From SHAN690 sp023262195 (GTDB lineage Bacteria; Bacteroidota; Bacteroidia; Flavobacteriales_G; Salibacteraceae), in assembly GCA_038142005.1 (NCBI GenBank), contig JAYQJE010000001.1, positions 1,178,001 through 1,242,000 on the forward strand: a stretch of 64,000 nt of DNA. The letters run 5' to 3'. Below, piece after piece: positions 34,523 to 42,691 of the stretch. Under the pieces are notes generated by a model, which saw only the letters and a program-made list of their open reading frames with translations, was not told where the DNA came from and did no database searches. Numbering within the stretch: the stretch's first letter is position 1; each line of letters opens with the position of its first letter. The translations under genes were made by a program, and so were the position numbers.

Positions 34523-36793
34523 ATGACATTCGATATAAATGTGATTAAAGCGGTTTATGCGAAGTTCCCAGAAAGGGTAGAAGCCGCTCGAAAAGTTTTA
34601 AATAAACCACTGACACTTTCTGAAAAGATTCTCTATACCCATTTATGGGATGGAATGCCCACTGAATCTTTTACACGGGGTGGTAGCTATGTAGATTTTG
34701 CGCCAGACCGTGTGGCCATGCAGGATGCTACGGCTCAAATGGCTCTATTGCAGTTTATGCAGGCAGGGAAAGATAAGGCAGCAGTTCCGTCAACTGTGCA
34801 CGCTGACCATTTGATTCAAGCACGCATAGGAGCAGATAAGGATTTACAAGAGTCTTTGAACAAGAACAACGAAGTATTCAATTTTCTATCATCAGTTTCA
34901 AACAAATATGGAATTGGCTTTTGGAAGCCCGGTGCTGGAATTATTCACCAAGTTGTCTTAGAGAATTATGCCTTTCCAGGTGGAATGATGATCGGTACAG
35001 ACAGTCATACAGTGAACGCTGGTGGACTTGGTATGGTAGCCATTGGAGTCGGTGGTGCTGATGCCGTAGATGTAATGGCGGGTATGCCTTGGGAGCTAAA
35101 GTTTCCAAAACTCATAGGTGTGAAATTAACAGGCAAGCTCAGCGGTTGGACCGCACCTAAAGATGTAATTCTTAAAGTGGCGGGAATCCTTACCGTAAAA
35201 GGGGGCACGGGATCAATCGTAGAATACTTTGGTGAAGGTGCAAAAGCGTTGTCTTGTACTGGAAAAGGTACCATCTGTAATATGGGTGCGGAGATCGGAG
35301 CGACTACGTCCACATTTGGTTATGATGAGAGTATGAGAAGGTATCTTGCTGCTACCGGAAGACAAGATGTCGTTGATTTAGCAGACCAAATTTCAGACCA
35401 TCTCACTGGAGACGATGAGGTGTATGCAAACCCTGAACAATACTTCGATGAGGTGATTGAAATTGATCTTTCCAAATTGGAGCCACACTTGAATGGTCCG
35501 TTCTCACCAGATATCGATACACCAGTTTCTGAAATGAAAGAGAGATTGAAGTCTGAGGATTGGCCACAAGATATTGAATGGGGATTGATTGGGTCATGCA
35601 CCAATTCGTCTTACGAAGATTTAAGTCGTGCAGCTTCTGTCGCTAAGCAAGCTATTGATAAAGGATTAAAAATAAAAGCACAATTTGGGATTAACCCAGG
35701 TAGTGAGCAAGTGAGGTATACTACAGATAGAGATGGAATATTGAAGATTTTTGAGGATGTAGACGCAACGATCTTTACCAACGCATGTGGACCATGTATT
35801 GGACAATGGGCACGATATAAAGACCCAAAGAATGCTCCGAAGAACAGTATTGTTCACTCATTCAATAGAAACTTCGCGAAAAGAGCTGATGGAAACCCAA
35901 ACACACACGCCTTTGTAGCTTCACCAGAATTGGTGGCTGCCATTGCAATCTCAGGAAGGTTGGACTTCAATCCTCTATCTGATAAGTTGATCAATGAAAA
36001 GGGTGAGGAAGTTATGCTAGATGAGCCTACAGGGTTTGAGCTTCCACCCAATGGTTTTGCAGTTGAAGATAATGGTTATCAAGAGCCTGCAAAAGATGGC
36101 TCTAGTATTGAAATTAATGTGAAGGAAGGGTCAGATCGTCTTCAATTGCTGACACCTTTTGAGCCTTGGGATGGTAAAAACATTACCGGAGCTAAGTTGC
36201 TAATAAAGGCCTGGGGTAAGTGCACCACAGACCATATTTCTATGGCTGGGCCTTGGTTGAGGTATCGTGGTCATCTGGACAATATATCCAATAACTGTTT
36301 GATTGGTGCCGTTAATGCATTCGGGCAGCAGACTAATGCCGTTGTTAACCAGCTTGATGGCAAGATAGATGAGGTGCCGAATGTGGCAAGAGCTTATAAA
36401 GCGGCTGGTGTGCCATCTATTGTGGTCGGAGATCACAATTATGGCGAAGGCTCATCACGTGAGCATGCGGCAATGGAGCCACGCCATCTAGGTGTGAAAT
36501 CGGTGATTGTTAAGTCTTTTGCTAGAATCCATGAGACCAATCTTAAGAAGCAAGGTATGCTTGGATTGACTTTTGCCAATGAGCATGACTATGACAAGAT
36601 TATGGAAGATGACACATTTAACTTCTTAGATCTTGATCAGTTTGCACCTGGCAAGCAGCTCAATTTGGAAGTGGTGCACTCGGACGGGTCTAAAGATGTC
36701 ATTGCATTAAACCATACGTATAATGCAGCGCAAATTGAATGGTTTAAGGCGGGTAGCGCATTAAACCTTATTCGAAAGCAGGCCAACGCCTAA
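34523..36793 (+). CDS. acnA: aconitate hydratase
   Basis: A 756-residue aconitase of the mitochondrial-like family common in Bacteroidota, converting citrate to isocitrate. Iron-sulfur cluster cysteines are in IGSCTNSSYEDL and ACGPCIGQW. Substrate motifs include GTDSHTVNAGGLGMVAIGVG and the swivel-domain GDHNYGEGSSREHAAMEPRH. The length and domain order are complete. It is followed 11 bp later by hemE. It provides the substrate for the isocitrate dehydrogenase at 23427-25649. The gene symbol is by family; this class is sometimes just called acn. Confidence 0.95.
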   Translation: MTFDINVIKAVYAKFPERVEAARKVLNKPLTLSEKILYTHLWDGMPTESFTRGGSYVDFAPDRVAMQDATAQMALLQFMQAGKDKAAVPSTVHADHLIQARIGADKDLQESLNKNNEVFNFLSSVSNKYGIGFWKPGAGIIHQVVLENYAFPGGMMIGTDSHTVNAGGLGMVAIGVGGADAVDVMAGMPWELKFPKLIGVKLTGKLSGWTAPKDVILKVAGILTVKGGTGSIVEYFGEGAKALSCTGKGTICNMGAEIGATTSTFGYDESMRRYLAATGRQDVVDLADQISDHLTGDDEVYANPEQYFDEVIEIDLSKLEPHLNGPFSPDIDTPVSEMKERLKSEDWPQDIEWGLIGSCTNSSYEDLSRAASVAKQAIDKGLKIKAQFGINPGSEQVRYTTDRDGILKIFEDVDATIFTNACGPCIGQWARYKDPKNAPKNSIVHSFNRNFAKRADGNPNTHAFVASPELVAAIAISGRLDFNPLSDKLINEKGEEVMLDEPTGFELPPNGFAVEDNGYQEPAKDGSSIEINVKEGSDRLQLLTPFEPWDGKNITGAKLLIKAWGKCTTDHISMAGPWLRYRGHLDNISNNCLIGAVNAFGQQTNAVVNQLDGKIDEVPNVARAYKAAGVPSIVVGDHNYGEGSSREHAAMEPRHLGVKSVIVKSFARIHETNLKKQGMLGLTFANEHDYDKIMEDDTFNFLDLDQFAPGKQLNLEVVHSDGSKDVIALNHTYNAAQIEWFKAGSALNLIRKQANA

Positions 36794-36804
36794 CATCATT
36801 TAAC

Positions 36805-37827
36805 TTGGAGCTACAAAACGATCTAATCATTCGTGCAATAAAGGGCGAAAAAGTCGAGAGGCCACCGGTATGGGTCATGCGTCAGGCTGGGAGAATTTTG
36901 CCTGAGTATAGGAAAGTGCGCGCCAGCCTATCTGGGTTTAAAGAGCTGGTAGAAACACCCGAGCGAGCTGCTGAGGTAACCATTCAACCAGTTGATATTC
37001 TTGGAACGGATGCCGCTATCATCTTTTCAGATATTTTGGTCATTCCCGAAGCCATGGGACTTCCATACGAGATGAAGGAAGGTGTGGGTCCAAGATTTCC
37101 AGAGGTGATATCAAGCGATGCAGATATTGCTCGATTGAGTGTTGCCGATGGAGATGAGTTAAAGTACGTTTATGATGCCATCTCTTTGACACGTAAGGAA
37201 TTGAATGGCCGAGTGCCGGTGATTGGATTTGCTGGAGCTCCCTTTACCATTTTTTGTTATATGATTGAGGGTAAGGGAAGTAAAACCTTCAGCGAAGCAA
37301 GAAAGTGGTTGCATTCAATGCCTGAGTCAGCGCATAAATTGCTGGATATGATCACCAGCTCAACGATAAACTATCTACGACTTCAGGTTGAGGCGGGAGT
37401 ATCGTTATATCAGGTGTTTGATTCTTGGGCCGGAGTTTTGAGTCGAGAATTGTATCAAGAGTTTTGTATTCCTTACCTACAACGTATTGCAGAGGAGGTA
37501 AACAAGGTGCCAAACATTGTCTTCGCCAAATCAGCGCACTTTGCATTGGAAGATTTAATGAATACAGATTTTAACGCCATTGGTCTCGATTGGACGATGA
37601 ATCCGAGAGAAGTGCATCAGCTGAATCAAAGCAAAGTTTTACAAGGCAATTTAGACCCTACGATACTTTATGGATCTGATTCATATCTAGTGCAAAAAAC
37701 TAAGGAGATGTTAAGTTCATTTAGTGGGATAAGCCACATCGCTAATTTGGGCCACGGTGTTTATCCCGATACAAGCTGGGAAAAAGTGAAGTTATTTATA
37801 GACACAATTAAACAACACAGAAACTAA
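36805..37827 (+). CDS. hemE: uroporphyrinogen decarboxylase
   Basis: A 340-residue HemE, decarboxylating uroporphyrinogen III to coproporphyrinogen III in heme synthesis. The signature RPPVWVMRQAGRILPEYR is near residue 20, ILVIPEAMG near 80 and FAGAPFTIFCYMIEGKGSKT near 142, with NLGHGVYPDTSWE at the end. The start codon is TTG at 36805 (reading ELQNDLIIRAIKGEKVERPP after it); the next in-frame ATG would remove the conserved N-terminus. It lies 11 bp after the aconitase stop and 10 bp before the OmpA-domain gene, so the three are probably cotranscribed. Confidence 0.96.
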   Translation: MELQNDLIIRAIKGEKVERPPVWVMRQAGRILPEYRKVRASLSGFKELVETPERAAEVTIQPVDILGTDAAIIFSDILVIPEAMGLPYEMKEGVGPRFPEVISSDADIARLSVADGDELKYVYDAISLTRKELNGRVPVIGFAGAPFTIFCYMIEGKGSKTFSEARKWLHSMPESAHKLLDMITSSTINYLRLQVEAGVSLYQVFDSWAGVLSRELYQEFCIPYLQRIAEEVNKVPNIVFAKSAHFALEDLMNTDFNAIGLDWTMNPREVHQLNQSKVLQGNLDPTILYGSDSYLVQKTKEMLSSFSGISHIANLGHGVYPDTSWEKVKLFIDTIKQHRN

Positions 37828-37837
37828 GTATAAGAAT

Positions 37838-38977
37838 ATGAAAAAGATCACCATAGCAATAACGTTGACTCTACTTGTGAGTGGAGTATATGCGCAAGGA
37901 AACATGGTTCAGAATGGAAGTTTCGAATCCGTATCCAAAAAAGTAAAAGGTGGAGGCACTATTGAGTATGCCTATCCATGGGTGTCGCCCACAGATGCTC
38001 CCGCAGACTTATTTTCTCCCAAAGCGAAATCAGACGATTATAAAGTACCTATTAACTTATATGGAGATGGAGATCCAAAGGATGGCGAGAGCTATGCAGG
38101 AATTACGATCTATTCTTATAAAGATGCTGAACCAAAACAGTACTTACAAACTCAGTTGAGCTCTAAAATGGAGGATGACAAAGTGTACTGTGTGAAAATG
38201 CATGTAATGTTGGGTATGCTTTCAAAGTACTCGGCAAATAATATCGGAATGGTTCTTAGTAAAAAACCATTGACACCTGAGGATATCGCTTCGGGAAACA
38301 TTAAGCCACAGGTAATGCATTCAGATAATCGAATTTTTGAGGAGATGTTTGATTGGGAAGCAATATGCCAGACATACATTGCCGAGGGCGGAGAACAGTA
38401 TTTGACGATCGGAAATTTTGGAACCGCAGACGATACAGAAAATGGCAAAATCAAGAAGCCTAAAGGAATTATGGGTCAGCAGGCAAGAAGCGCATATTAC
38501 TACATTGATGACGTAAGTGTGATGAATATGGCTGGTGTAGAGTCTTGTGACTGTGAACTCGATGCTGGTGGAAACTCCATTAATGTGGTGTATTCAGTAG
38601 AGACTAGTTCTGAAATGGATGTGGATGTTTCTGAAGATGTGGAACGAACCAGAATTTACTTCGATGAAGGAACCTCAACAATAAATAAATTAGCATCAAA
38701 AGATATTGCTAAAGTTGCTACTTTGTTGTCTGAACACCCCAAGTATAAGGTCAAGGTTATTGGGCACACAGATCCAGTAGAAGAAGCTCAAGCTGAAGGC
38801 AACCTCTCTGAGGAAAGAGCAAACTTGGTGAAAGAAAAATTGATCGAGGCAGGCGTAGCTGAGAACAAATTGCTTGTGGTTGGTTTACAAGATTTTGAAC
38901 CAGTGACTACTGATGGTACTCCAGCAGGACGAGCTCAGAATAGAAGAGTTATGTTCACTGTGATCAGCAAGAATTAA
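37838..38977 (+). CDS. OmpA-domain outer-membrane protein with N-terminal jelly-roll-like domain
   Basis: A 379-residue exported protein. The signal peptide is MKKITIAITLTLLVSGVYAQ. Residues 21-230 form a carbohydrate-binding or jelly-roll-like domain (NMVQNGSFESVSKK, SYAGITIYSYKDAEPKQYLQ, YYIDDVSVMNMAG) rather than a beta barrel. The C-terminal OmpA peptidoglycan-binding domain has RIYFDEGTSTINKLASKDIA, VIGHTDPVEEAQAEGNLSEE and AGRAQNRRVMFTVI. It probably bridges the cell surface and peptidoglycan. It is 10 bp after hemE and followed by a terminator. Confidence 0.86.
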   Translation: MKKITIAITLTLLVSGVYAQGNMVQNGSFESVSKKVKGGGTIEYAYPWVSPTDAPADLFSPKAKSDDYKVPINLYGDGDPKDGESYAGITIYSYKDAEPKQYLQTQLSSKMEDDKVYCVKMHVMLGMLSKYSANNIGMVLSKKPLTPEDIASGNIKPQVMHSDNRIFEEMFDWEAICQTYIAEGGEQYLTIGNFGTADDTENGKIKKPKGIMGQQARSAYYYIDDVSVMNMAGVESCDCELDAGGNSINVVYSVETSSEMDVDVSEDVERTRIYFDEGTSTINKLASKDIAKVATLLSEHPKYKVKVIGHTDPVEEAQAEGNLSEERANLVKEKLIEAGVAENKLLVVGLQDFEPVTTDGTPAGRAQNRRVMFTVISKN

Positions 38978-39000
38978 GTGCAACCAAATATTGTTTGGAA

Positions 39001-39030
39001 AAAGCCACTCTAACTAGGGTGGCTTTTTAA
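39001..39030 (+). terminator. rho-independent terminator after the OmpA-domain gene
   Basis: AAAGCCAC (39001-39008) pairs with GTGGCTTT (39019-39026), followed by TTAATTT. Confidence 0.75.
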
Positions 39031-39041
39031 TTTCGCTAGGA

Positions 39042-40311
39042 ATGGCATTGGAGAAGAATAATCCGAAAACAATGAGGGCTTGGGCGTTTTACGACTGGGC
39101 CAACTCAGTTTACAATCTCGTGATACCACGCCTGATGATATTGGAGCAGGAGAAACGGCATATGTCGATTTTTTCGGATTTCAGTTGATAAATACCGAGC
39201 TCTACAGCTATATACTCTCATTGTCATTTCTAATTGTTGCATTCATATCTCCACTTCTTAGTGGCATTGCAGACTACAGTGGTAATAAAAAAGGTTTCTT
39301 CAATTCTTTTGCTACCTAGGCGCAGTTTCATGTGCCATGCTCTATTTCTTCGATCCAGCATACCTTGAGTTTTCCATGGTTTTCGTGCTCACCGCAAGCA
39401 TTGGTTTTTGGGGTAGCCTAGTTTTTTACAATGCTTATCTGCCAGAAATTGCAGATGTATCCTTACATGATAAGGTTAGTGCACAGGGATTTGCTTTGGG
39501 TTATATTGGAAGTGCCTTGCTCTTAATTGCAATTCTGAATGTGCTGACAGTTTTTGGAAATCATCTGGTTCGATATTCATTCATTGCAGTGGGCTTATGG
39601 TGGGCTGGCTTTGCCCAAATTACATATAGTGCATTACCCAATAATGTTTACGGTGTTAGACCCAAAGGCATTGGCTTCATCTGGAACGGATTTAAAGAGT
39701 TGCAAAAGGTGGCCAAACAGCTCAAGCGTTTAATTAATATCCGCAGATTTCTCAGGGCATTTTTCATTTACAATATGGGCGTACAAACGGTAATGGTTAT
39801 GGCGGTGCTTTTTGCTAAGAAAGAGGTGGACTGGGGTGGAGAAGGCGACACAGGCTTGATTATTAGCGTACTTATTATTCAGTTTGTAGCTATTGCTGGA
39901 GCCTTTTTGTTTTCTCGACTTTCTGCTCGTTTGGGCAATGTGCCTGTGTTAGCAATGTCCCTGGTGATTTGGGTAAGTATTGCTCTGGCTGCATATGTCA
40001 TTACTACTCCTATGCAGTTTTACATTTTGGCAGGAGTAGTGGGTCTTGTGATGGGAGGTATTCAATCGCTTTCTCGATCGACTTTTTCCAAACTGCTTCC
40101 AAAAACAAAAGACCATGCTTCCTTCTTTAGCTTTTATGATGTGCTCGAAAAAATTGGAATTGTGATCGGTACATTTTTATTTGGTTTTATTGAAGGTGTC
40201 ACCGAGAGTATGCGTAATTCAGCTCTTGTTATTGCATCCTTTTTTATCCTTGGTTTGTTACTCATACTCATGGTGAAACGTGAAAAAAGCATAGGACCAA
40301 TAAAAGTCTAG
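39042..40311 (+). CDS. UMF1-type MFS transporter (frameshifted, small internal deletion)
   Basis: Major-facilitator transporter of the UMF1 (Atg22-like) family, about 430 residues when reconstructed. The N-terminal block from the ATG at 39042 reads NNPKTMRAWAFYDWANSVYN and LVI. The second block (TTPDDIGAGETAYVDFFGFQ to SGIADYSGNKKGF) ends at 39319. The third (FCYLGAVSCAMLYFFDPAYL) runs to 40311 with membrane segments and LSRSTFSKLLPKTKDHASFF. Between LVI and TTPDD a stretch of about 10-15 residues, normally the end of helix 1, is missing, so more than one base is lost near 39113. The other break is in the T run at 39304-39310. The substrate is unknown; LhgO follows 6 bp downstream. Confidence 0.75.
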
Positions 40312-40317
40312 AATATT

Positions 40318-40974
40318 ATGAATCGAACTTTTGATATTGCTATTGTCGGTGGTGGCATCGTAGGTGCAGCTACCGCATACAAGTTACAGTTGGCATACCC
40401 GGATAAATCTATTGCGATTATCGAGAAGGAAAAGGCTCTTGCCAATCATCAAACAGGTAACAACTCAGGTGTGATCCACTCTGGGATCTATTATAAGCCG
40501 GGTTCTTTCAAAGCCAAAAATTGTGTTGAGGGTAGAAGGGAGCTGGTCCAGTTCGCGAAGGATTACCATATTAACCACGACATCTGCGGCAAAGTGATTG
40601 TTGCTACAGATAAGATTGAACTCGAGCATTTAGAGCTGATTAAAAATCGAGGAATAGAAAATGGAGTAGAGGGAATTGAAAGCATTACTACAGAACAAAT
40701 CCGTGAGATTGAGCCTTTTTGCAAAGGCATCGCTGGCATAAGAGTGGGTTGCACAGGCATCATAGATTTTCGAGCGACCACTGAAAAGTTTGGTGAACTG
40801 CTAGAGGCAAAGAATGAATCGAGCAAAGTGTTGCTTGACCATCGAGTAATTGCCGTTTCCCAAACGAATGATCACACCTTGCTCAAAACAAGCAAAGGTG
40901 ACATTGAAGCCAAAAAAGTCATTTACTGTGGCGGTCTACAGGCCGATCGACTTGCCAAAAAAAGATGGCGTTAA
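40318..40974 (+). CDS. lhgO: L-2-hydroxyglutarate oxidase LhgO, N-terminal block (block 1 of 2)
   Basis: FAD-dependent oxidase that converts L-2-hydroxyglutarate to 2-oxoglutarate, clearing a metabolic side product. The dinucleotide motif IAIVGGGIVGAATAYKL is at residue 8, followed by the LhgO signature HQTGNNSGVIHSGIYYKPGS. The frame breaks in an A run (40957-40963); with one more or two fewer A it continues LAKKDGVKLDMAILGFRGDY in the second block. The whole protein is about 404 residues, normal for LhgO. It follows the UMF1-type transporter gene by 6 bp. Confidence 0.82.
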   Translation: MNRTFDIAIVGGGIVGAATAYKLQLAYPDKSIAIIEKEKALANHQTGNNSGVIHSGIYYKPGSFKAKNCVEGRRELVQFAKDYHINHDICGKVIVATDKIELEHLELIKNRGIENGVEGIESITTEQIREIEPFCKGIAGIRVGCTGIIDFRATTEKFGELLEAKNESSKVLLDHRVIAVSQTNDHTLLKTSKGDIEAKKVIYCGGLQADRLAKKRWR

Positions 40975-41533
40975 GCTCGATATGGCCATTTTGGGTTTTA
41001 GAGGCGACTATTACGAGTTGAGCGAAGAAGGAAAGCACAAGGTTAAAAACCTGATCTATCCCGTACCTAATCCTAAGTTCCCTTTTTTAGGTGTTCATTT
41101 TACCCGCATGACCGATGGCTCTGTTGAATGCGGGCCAAACGCGGTATTTGTATTTAAAAGAGAAGGCTATAAGAAAACAGATTTCGATTTAAAGGATACG
41201 CTAGAGGCGACCACTTTCGCAGGTACCTGGAAGTTTTTCGGTAAACATTGGCGCTATGGCTTGGAGGAGTACCGAAGAGCATTCTCAAAGAAACTTTTCC
41301 TTTCGCAGCTCCAACGGCTCATTCCAGAGTTGAAAATGGAAGACCTTGCACACGAACGTGCGGGTGTAAGAGCAATGGCGCTTTCTGAAACGGGAGACAT
41401 GATTGACGATTTCAAGATTGAGTATGGCAGAGACAGCATTCATGTGCTCAATGCGCCAAGCCCAGCAGCTACTGCTTGTCTCTCAATTGCAAATGAAATA
41501 GTGGAGATGGCTAAAAAGCACTTTTACTCTTAG
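40850..41533 (+). CDS. lhgO: L-2-hydroxyglutarate oxidase LhgO, C-terminal block (block 2 of 2)
   Basis: C-terminal half of LhgO: FRGDYYELSEEGKHKVKNLI, VPNPKFPFLGVHFTRMTDGS, VECGPNAVFVFKREGY and LNAPSPAATACLSIANEIV. The real sequence of this block starts at about 40960; the apparent start further upstream lies in a shadow frame of block 1. Convergent with the small unknown gene at 41530, with a four-base overlap of ends. Confidence 0.8.
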   Translation: MPFPKRMITPCSKQAKVTLKPKKSFTVAVYRPIDLPKKDGVKLDMAILGFRGDYYELSEEGKHKVKNLIYPVPNPKFPFLGVHFTRMTDGSVECGPNAVFVFKREGYKKTDFDLKDTLEATTFAGTWKFFGKHWRYGLEEYRRAFSKKLFLSQLQRLIPELKMEDLAHERAGVRAMALSETGDMIDDFKIEYGRDSIHVLNAPSPAATACLSIANEIVEMAKKHFYS

Positions 41534-42075
41534 CCCTCGGTGAGTCTAAAGTTTTCTTGAAATTCAGACCAATCAAAAATGAACTGGCCAACAATGTCGT
41601 CCAATCGTTTTAGCGATATTGGGTTAGGAGTATTCATGTTTTTGAAATACTCTGTTTGATACTGATTGAGTTCATATCTAAAGAAGATTGCCTTAGACAT
41701 GGCATAATGCACATTTTTACTTGGGTGGTTTATCCTACCCATCCAAGACTGATACTTAGCAATCGTTTCTCTTAAGATTGAGGGCTCTGCATTTAGGTGA
41801 TGACCAAGCTTTCTGTAAATCTTGTCGAGCAATCGTGCGGTACGCGCAGTATCAAATTTGCCTTCAATCATCTTAAGGTTACCTGCAATGATTATCAGTA
41901 GGAAGGCATCGATATTATTCGAATCCAATGAAGGCTTGACTTCAAACTCTGGATCGTTTTCTATGATTTCAATCACATCATCAAAACCGCTTTCCACAAG
42001 TTTCAGGGTGGAATTCGCCATGAAGTTTGCCAGCTTTTCTTCGGTAATCTTCTTTTTGGTAAATATGCTAAACAT
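41530..42075 (-). CDS. conserved-looking cytoplasmic protein of unknown function
   Basis: 181 residues from the ATG at 42075 (MFSIFTKKKITEEKLANFMA); the frame is open 13 codons further up. Mostly alpha-helical by appearance: ENDPEFEVKPSLDSNNIDAF, FDTARTARLLDKIYRKLG, NPISLKRLDDIVGQFIFDWS. No signal peptide or membrane segment. I do not recognise a family. It sits between lhgO (convergent) and ppk (divergent, about 200 bp away). Confidence 0.7.
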   Translation of the reverse strand: MFSIFTKKKITEEKLANFMANSTLKLVESGFDDVIEIIENDPEFEVKPSLDSNNIDAFLLIIIAGNLKMIEGKFDTARTARLLDKIYRKLGHHLNAEPSILRETIAKYQSWMGRINHPSKNVHYAMSKAIFFRYELNQYQTEYFKNMNTPNPISLKRLDDIVGQFIFDWSEFQENFRLTEG

Positions 42076-42199
42076 GAAGTTTGCTTTCCTTTGCTTGGTT
42101 TTTACAAATTTCAATGATTAAAGAGGCCATCGCTTTAAGGTGCATAATCCTTATCAACAGAGTTTTCAACGGCTAAAGAATACGTTAAATGATGGTTAC

Positions 42200-42247
42200 C
42201 TTAGGATTATCAACCTTATGTAAGGAAGTATGAACCTTAATCCTAAG
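42200..42247. promoter_or_regulatory. nested inverted repeats upstream of ppk, possible operator
   Basis: CTTAGGATTA (42200-42209) and TAATCCTAAG (42238-42247) are perfect 10 bp inverted arms. Between them is a small palindrome CCTTATGTAAGG (42214-42225). The right arm ends one base before the ppk -7 element, so a protein bound here could control ppk-ppx. Confidence 0.4.
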
Positions 42248-42248
42248 C

Positions 42249-42256
42249 TACCTTTG
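42249..42256 (+). promoter_or_regulatory. Bacteroidota -7 element for ppk
   Basis: TACCTTTG, an exact TAnnTTTG match, 19 bases before the ppk ATG at 42276. Confidence 0.5.
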
Positions 42257-42275
42257 ACGTACATTACCGCAGAAT

Positions 42276-42608
42276 ATGCCTAGAAAAAAAAGACTTATAA
42301 ATAGAGAGATTAGCTGGCTAGCTTTCAATCAACGGGTGCTTGACGAAGCTGCGGATAAATCGGTGCCCATTATGGAAAGGCTCAAGTTCCTCGGCATCTT
42401 TTCCAACAACAGGGATGAGTTTTTTCGCGTTCGTGTGGCCTCCGTTAAACGCCTCATTGCCTTGAATGAAAAAATGGAGGCATCTAAGGATGATCCAAAA
42501 GATGTGTTTGCCAAAATTCAAGAAATCACCATAGCGCAGCAAAGACGTTATGAGGGAATTTACGCGGAAATATTGGCCACGCTCAGAGAGATAGTGTCTA
42601 CATCGTAA
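42276..42608 (+). CDS. ppk1: polyphosphate kinase Ppk1, N-terminal block (block 1 of 3)
   Basis: First about 105 residues of Ppk1, which makes inorganic polyphosphate from ATP. The N domain signature INREISWLAFNQRVLDEAAD is followed by RLKFLGIFSNNRDEFFRVRV. The frame breaks near 42584-42590 (CAGAGAG); with one added base the text continues RDSVYIVNETELTKPQKAFV into block 2. Confidence 0.85.
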   Translation: MPRKKRLINREISWLAFNQRVLDEAADKSVPIMERLKFLGIFSNNRDEFFRVRVASVKRLIALNEKMEASKDDPKDVFAKIQEITIAQQRRYEGIYAEILATLREIVSTS

Positions 42609-42691
42609 ATGAAACTGAACTAACCAAACCACAAAAGGCTTTTGTAAAGGATTACTATCAAGATGAGGTTGACCCAATCATAGGGCCGATC

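Noticed and set aside
40318..41533. LhgO frame break as translational recoding at A7
   Set aside because: A7 slippage is possible in principle, but many other genes here have similar breaks, so sequence error is the simpler explanation.
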